The translations under genes were made by a program, and so were the position numbers. Shown one piece after another: positions 58,800 to 64,000 of a stretch of 64,000 nucleotides of DNA. A model generated the notes under the pieces. The model saw only the letters and a program-made list of their open reading frames with translations, was not told the origin of the DNA and made no database searches. Positions within the stretch are counted from its first letter, which is position 1. Each line of letters opens with the position of its first letter. The stretch comes from Onthophagus taurus (lineage: Eukaryota > Arthropoda > Insecta > Coleoptera > Scarabaeidae): positions 14,453,501 to 14,517,500 of the forward strand of contig NC_091971.1 of NCBI RefSeq assembly GCF_036711975.1. Direction: 5' to 3'.

Positions 58800-60120
58800 C
58801 TAATTGTTTCGAAATAAAAGAAACAGCCTGTATTTTATATTTGTTCGCTGTAGAACTGTTTGTGAATAACGTTCAAGGTTGGACGACAAATTTTAATTTA
58901 TCCTTTTAGTTCTTAAATGAACTTAAACTTAATCTGGATCAATGTTTTTAGGCTAAAAAATCACAACAATTTTTCTATTTAAGACTATAAACTTGTATAA
59001 TAATAATCATTAAATAAAACAACTTTATTTTAGTAATTGCGCGATTCTTTTAGCAAAAATTCAAATGTGACTCTGGTTAAAAATAATTTAATGACACAGC
59101 AAACGCGTTTATTATTAAAGATACGTTAGTTCTAAATGTATGTTGTGCCGACAATTTAAAAATATATTTGTAAATTTTAAATAACCAATCACCTTGTGAT
59201 AAATTTAAAATTGACCAAATCCTAATTATAGTACTTTTAGTTAATATTAAAAACTTTCGTTCTAACGAACAATACTGTTATCGTGACAAAAATAACCAGA
59301 TTTAACAGATAAATTTATCACAAATAGATAGTTAAAAATAAAGTAATATCAAAAATGTAATTGTTCGTTCCTTGAAAGTTGTAAATCGTAGTAGTACGTC
59401 ATCGCAGAGTTGCGTGACGTAGCTTTCTAATCTACTTTATTCCCGGAAATTCATTCTTCACGTCTATACTTAGCCGGCAAAATCTTCATCGTTGTAGGAG
59501 AAACAAAGATAATAAAGGATAACAAGGAATTGTGAAATGTATTAAGAATTTGTATTTCTGTACTCTCTGTTACGCAGGGCTTGGCGGATAGTGAGTGCAA
59601 AAATACAAACCGGCTTGTGCATCTTCGCACCCAAGCATCGACCAGTATGTATATGGCTAGGTAGCAGTTCTCAAAAGTTGTAAAAAAAAATAAAATAACT
59701 TTTTTTCTAATACTTAAAATTTTTAGAAATTATTATTTGAATTAAATAAGAATTTTAGAAAAAAATGGGATTTTTCTTACGAGCAGGTTTAACAAGAGTG
59801 GGAATTTGACATATGATAAAATCTACAAAATTCCAGTTAGATGACCTTACGTAATTTTCAGAATCTTTTAGATTATCTCAAAACGTACTTTTCGTAACTG
59901 GTTTAATGTTCTTCTAAGAAACATTAAGTTAAAGAATAACTTCTCTATTAGCAGTACAGTAAAGCCTCGATATAACGGAAACGATATTCTTTCATTTAAG
60001 AACTAAAAGGATTAATTAAAAATTGTGACTCAACCTTAAACGTGATTCACAAACAGTTCTACAGCAAACAAATATAAACTACATGATGCTTTTTTTATTT
60101 CGAAACGATTAGTTAAAGGA
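58800..60120. repeat. Inverted pair of about 120-bp arms about 1.1 kb apart
   Basis: 58800-58925 ('gctgtagaactgtttgtgaat', 'ccttttagttcttaaatga') is the near reverse complement of 59990-60115. Between them lie a solitary pogo-like end (CAGTAAAGCCTCGATATAAC at about 59954) and a GC-richer patch with TGACG motifs near 59398-59420. The arms could be the ends of one element or two insertions. No ORF. Confidence 0.55.
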
Positions 60121-60489
60121 AACTAAAATAAAGATTTTGATATACAGAGTGGATAATTTTGAATCAAAATTTGTGAGTTCCTTAGAAAAATATTTTAAAA
60201 AATGGCCAGAAAAGATAAACCACGTATTTTTCTACCACTTATGTTATGGGTTGCAACTCAAAAAAATTACAGACAATACAGACAATGACATCTGGGTCAG
60301 AGAAAGAAACTAATAATGAGTTTCAATATATAGAAAACATAAAACCTAACTTGATTACTCAAGTCAAGATAAAGTGTTTGGTTAGGAATTTGGGCTTAAC
60401 AACGAAGAATGGTGAGTGACTTGACTCCAGACTAATGAGAAGGAATTCTTGGCATCAAAAATGAACATTTATATAGGTGAAATTTTTTA

Positions 60490-60755
60490 AAACAAGGTAA
60501 TGCTTTGATATACTACTAAAATATTTCCGGTTTGATGAATTAGTGCAGAATTTGATATAAAAAGCAATACATTTATAGATTCATCTAAACTCAACTTGTT
60601 ATACAATGGTAACATTTATGCTCATTCTGTACATATGAAGAAAACGTATGAAAATCTTGTTATTTTAAACAAAATTAAACATTGTGCTCATAGCATATAA
60701 GCAATGATTTGAAATTGTCAAGCAAGCTTCTTGCCCAGCAAAGTGGCGTTATGTA
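60490..60755 (+). pseudogene. Partial copy of the LHNGN/CFLCEW arthropod family
   Basis: The plus strand reads FIDSSKLNLLYNGNIY, then AHSVHMKKTYENLVILNKI, then LLAQQS-like sequence ending at about 60752. The segment is collinear with the middle of the relic at 57975-58600 but lacks an internal bit (GSLLI...). It stops where the Jockey fragment begins. Confidence 0.5.
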
Positions 60756-61130
60756 ATACCCATGTTTCTTATGTGAATGGGATAGTAGGGCAAAAAATCT
60801 GCAACAAATTTCTGCAACAGCCAAGATTGTTGTGCCACTTGCGAAAGTAGATGTCAAAATTTCTGGTATCTGAGGAAGGTTAAAGGTGTAGAGTAAGTAC
60901 ACTAGTAAGCACACTTTCTTGAGAAACGTCGTCTTGTATTTCATGTAATGGTGAATAATGTTTTTGCATTTTATTCTAAAACATCGATCAGAAAAATAAG
61001 ATTTTAATAGTCGAGTATACATTGATGGTAGTATTTGGGATAGTTCGTAATTTAAAAAAATCTAACCAGACATTGTCGAAAGCTTCTGCCACATCCAAAA
61101 ACGTAACAGAGCAGTCTTTATTTTCTTAGA
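60756..61130 (-). pseudogene. Jockey-type reverse transcriptase fragment
   Basis: The minus strand gives VTFLDVAEAFDNVWLDFF, then LLKSYFSDRCFRIK, then LLVYLLYTFNLPQIPEIL, then STFASGTTILAVAE. These are RT motifs with FADD changed to FASG, so the catalytic Asp pair is lost. It is sandwiched between two direct copies of the arthropod-family fragment. Confidence 0.6.
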
Positions 61131-61139
61131 AGAACTTTG

Positions 61140-61430
61140 GAACTAGCAAATGCTTTGATATACTACTAAAATATAGCCGGTTTGATGAATTAGTGCAGAA
61201 TTTGATATAAAAACCAACACATTGATAGATTCATCTAAACCTAGCTTATTATACAATGGTAACATTTACGGATCATTACTTACTGCTCATTCTGTACATA
61301 TGAAGAAAACGTATGAAAATCTTATAATTTTAAACAAAATTAAGCATATATGCTCATAACATATAAGCAGTGATTTGTAACTGTCAAGCATGCTTCTTGC
61401 CCAGCAAAGTGGCTACTTTTTTATATCGCA
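61140..61430 (+). pseudogene. Second partial copy of the LHNGN/CFLCEW arthropod family
   Basis: Nearly identical to 60490-60755 (TGCTTTGATATACTACTAAA, CGGTTTGATGAATTAGTGCA) but it retains the 'ggatcattacttactgctca' part missing there. It ends with 'cttgcccagcaaagtggc'. The pair forms a direct duplication around the Jockey fragment. Confidence 0.55.
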
Positions 61431-61439
61431 AAATGTTGT

Positions 61440-62237
61440 ACAAGTAGCAACATACCAATACTATGGTGACAGCCTTTTCTGGACATAGGTTAATTTGATT
61501 TAACAGAATTCTGAACCGAGAAGCTTGTATTCCCGTGACTCCTTAAATGGTTTCATTAAATATTCGATAAATAGGAAGGCATCGTCCCCTACGAAAACAT
61601 ATGGCATTTTAACATCTGTTGATGATAAATTTTCCGGTTCACGAATACACAGGCTTTTTTATACAAGTTTATTATAGAATAGCGTATTTGAGAACTTCTC
61701 CATCCGAAACGCATCCATTTGCACCCACATCAACCATCAAGAATTCCAATAATTGCAATAATCTTGAATAATCTTTCCAAGTGTGTGAGCAGCTATACTT
61801 GTTTTAAATTTTAAACCCTCATAGGTAAGTCCAGATGCTAGGTACCTTAAAGTAGCAAATAATCTTCGCTTGGGTAATATTACTTCTCTCAATATTGTGT
61901 CTTGTTTTTTTATAAGTGGTGTTACCATGTCCAATAATTCACCAAAAGTAGTGGGATCCATTCGTAAATGATTTTTATAGTTTAAAGGTGAACTCAACCT
62001 AAGTTCTTTGAGAAAATTTGCGTGGCCAAAAAGTGATCTTTTCTTTAACCACTCTTTCATCCATACTATCTGTTTCCTTTTTCTTTTTCTAACACTATCT
62101 TCCGACGCAACAAGAATTATTATAGCTAAACATGCTGCTTCGTTAGACGGCAAGATTGAAGTTTGTATAAAATTGTATATAGTGTATGGGTAACCTTGTT
62201 TGCACAATAACTTGTTGTACAACGTCAGTTTGCGCAA
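61440..62237 (-). pseudogene. PIF/Harbinger transposase (HARBI1-like) relic
   Basis: The intact N-terminal part (61737-62237) reads VWMKEWLKKRSLFGHANFLK, then LRMDPTTFGELLDMVTPLI, then LRYLASGLTYEGLKF. This is the helix-turn-helix and pre-DDE region of Harbinger transposases. The DDE region continues in broken frames to about 61440 (DVGANGCVSDGEV, then YVFVGDDAFLFI-like, MKPF, DYKLLGSEF). Stops after 61737 inactivate it. Confidence 0.7.
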
Positions 62238-62244
62238 TTTGTTT

Positions 62245-62490
62245 GCAACAATCTAGCACTGAATAACAAATAAAACTAGAACTAACACTAAACCCAGAAC
62301 TGGAATGTTTCTAGTTCTGGGTGTAGTGTTAGGTTTAGTTTTAGTTCAATGGAAAATATACAACAATCTAACGCTGAATAACAGCTAAAACAAGAAGTAA
62401 CACTAGCATTAGAACTAACACTAGACATAGAGCTAGAAACATTCGGATTTAGCCGCACGTCTCTCAATATGGCTAAACCCGAATGATTCT
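62245..62490. repeat. TTCTAG palindromic repeat copy at the array's left border
   Basis: Alternating blocks CTAGAACTAACACTAAACCC, TTCTAGTTCTGGGTGTAGTG and CAACAATCTAACGCTGAATA are followed by a CATTCGGATTTAGCCG...GGCTAAACCCGAATG hairpin. The outer end meets the start of the Harbinger relic. Confidence 0.7.
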
Positions 62491-63970
62491 TTAATTTGCG
62501 ATATGAGTCAAGGTGGAATTCTTAGAAATAAGCTCAGAGTGATTTTTTGAAATTTTTACTTCTTTAACGAATTTTGACATAGCCTAATTTTACTAACTTT
62601 TTTTCAAGATTCTTTTCCCAGGAACTTTTCAATACCAACATCTATATTGTTACATAATAAATTAAACTACAATCATTAAGCTTTAATTTGCGATATGAGT
62701 CAAGGTGGAATTCTTAGAAATAAGCTCAGAGTGATTTTTTGAAATTTTTACTTCTTTAACGAATTTTGACATAGCCTAATTTTACTAACTTTTTTTCAAG
62801 ATTCTTTTCCCAGGAATTTTGCAATATCAACATCTATATTGTTACATACTAAATTAAACTACAATCATTAAGCTTTAATTTGCGATATGACTCAAGGTGG
62901 AATTCTTAGAAATAAGCTCAGAGTGATTTTTGAAATTTTTACTTTTTTAACGAATTTTCACATAGCCTAATTTTATTAACTTTTTTTCAAGATTTTTTTC
63001 CCAGGAATTTTTCAATACCAACATCTATATTGTTAGATACTAAACTAAACTACAATCATTAAGCTTTAATTTGCGATATGAGTCAAGGTGGAATTCTTAG
63101 AAATAAGCCCACAGTGATTTTTTGAAATTTTTACATCTTTAACGAATTTTGACATAGCCTAATTTTACTAACTTTTTTTCAAGATTCTTTTCCCAGGAAT
63201 TTTGTAATATCAACATATATATTGTTACATACTAAATTAAACTACAACCATTAAGCTTTAATTTGCAATATGAGTCAAGGTGGAATTCGTAGAAATAAGC
63301 CCAGAGTGATTTTTTGAAATTTTTACATCTTTAACGAATTTTGACAGCCTAATTTTACTAACTTTTTTTCAAGATTCTTTTCCCAGGAATTTTGTAATAT
63401 CAACATATATATTGTTACATACTAAATTAAACTACAATCATTAAGCTTTAATTTGCGATATGAGTCAAGGTGGAATTCGTAGAAATAAGCCCAGAGTGAT
63501 TTTTTGAAATTTTTACTTCTTTAACGAATTTTGACATAGCCTAATTTTACTAACTTTTTTTCAAGATTCTTTTCCCAGGAATTCTTCAATACCAACATCT
63601 ATATTGTTACATACTAAATTAAACTACAATCATTAAGCTTTAATTTGCGATATGAGTCAATTTGAAATTCTTAGAAATAAGGCCAGAGTAACTTTTTGAA
63701 ATTATTACAACTTTAACGAATTTTTACTTAACCTAATTTTACGTTCTTTTGTTCAAGATGTTTTTGCTAGGAATTTTTCAATACCAACATCTGTATTGAT
63801 ATATACTAAATTAAACTACAATCATTAAGCTCTAATTTACATTATTAGTCAATTTCATGTTCTTAACAATAAGCCCATAGTGCCTTTTTGCAATTTTTGT
63901 ATCTTTAACGGATTTTGATTTAACTTAATTTTACTGACTTTTTTTTACAATTTTTTTAAACTTTAATTTC
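62491..63970. repeat. Tandem array of eight about 192-bp units
   Basis: TAATTTGCGATATGAGTCAA starts units at 62492, 62684, 62875, 63067, 63259, 63449, 63641 and 63833 (spacings 190-192). The first six are very similar; the last two are more diverged, as expected at an array edge. The array sits directly between GGCTAAACCCGAATG on the left and CCGAATGTTTCTAGTTCTAG on the right. Confidence 0.95.
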
Positions 63971-64000
63971 CGAATGTTTCTAGTTCTAGGCCTAGTGTTA
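63971..64000. repeat. TTCTAG palindromic repeat, cut by the window end
   Basis: CCGAATGTTTCTAGTTCTAG followed by GCCTAGTGTTA. It is the continuation of the family member at 62245-62490 on the other side of the 192-bp array. Confidence 0.6.

Noticed and set aside
59570-59650. Possible tRNA-like or small RNA gene in a GC-richer patch
   Set aside because: No consistent A/B box or cloverleaf could be drawn.
60675-61022. Reading the whole 60480-61130 stretch as one Jockey ORF
   Set aside because: The right part (60756-61130) is RT on the minus strand, but the left part reads better on the plus strand as the LHNGN family; only the RT part is called Jockey.

Overview
This is an AT-rich, intron-containing animal nuclear sequence, most likely from an insect and plausibly a beetle (the order is inference). 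Pointers are short introns of about 50 nt, GT-AG and GC-AG splicing, arthropod-type genes (HP1 with chromodomain and chromoshadow domain, an Axud1/CSRNP protein, a sarcolamban-like micropeptide) and many insect transposon families.

Only about six host protein genes are convincing. HP1 (526-2219, +) has a GC-AG intron that holds a complete acylphosphatase gene on the opposite strand (883-1182, -). A 33-residue sarcolamban-like membrane micropeptide is encoded at 13919-14020 (-) and is too short for ordinary ORF lists. A Maf/ASMTL-type nucleotide pyrophosphatase with three exons (20720-21445, +) converges on an F-box protein gene (22111-22959, -). A CSRNP/AXUD1 nuclear protein has a long coding exon (32121-34112, -).

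Most of the rest is mobile or repetitive DNA. From left to right: a palindromic MITE (2896-3644); a RAG1/Transib-like transposase relic with an inverted end (3789-5389), interrupted by a foldback element with another MITE inside it (5377-6986); a mariner-like relic (8660-10190); a YqaJ-like exonuclease relic (10440-10940); a Tc1-like element with very long inverted repeats (10982-12712); a 4.6 kb satellite with 350-bp units and 700-bp higher-order repeats (15520-20165); an env-like remnant and a Jockey-type retrotransposon relic (23640-27490); a 5'-truncated Penelope-like element with an intact RT/GIY-YIG reading frame and a 14-bp target duplication (28194-30017); a 447-bp tandem array (36200-37985); a second, decayed Penelope copy (42180-43075); and a dense run of foldbacks and duplications (43098-46829).

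In the last quarter, tandem arrays repeatedly lie inside or between inverted-repeat elements: a 363-bp dimeric satellite within pogo-like ends (48720-52610), a 173-bp array within a Stowaway-like MITE (55109-56325), and a 192-bp array between halves of a palindromic repeat (62491-63970). Relics of hAT, mariner, Jockey, Harbinger and an unnamed multicopy arthropod family fill the gaps. No rRNA, CRISPR array or convincing tRNA was seen. Exon structures are read from splice signals and reading frame only.
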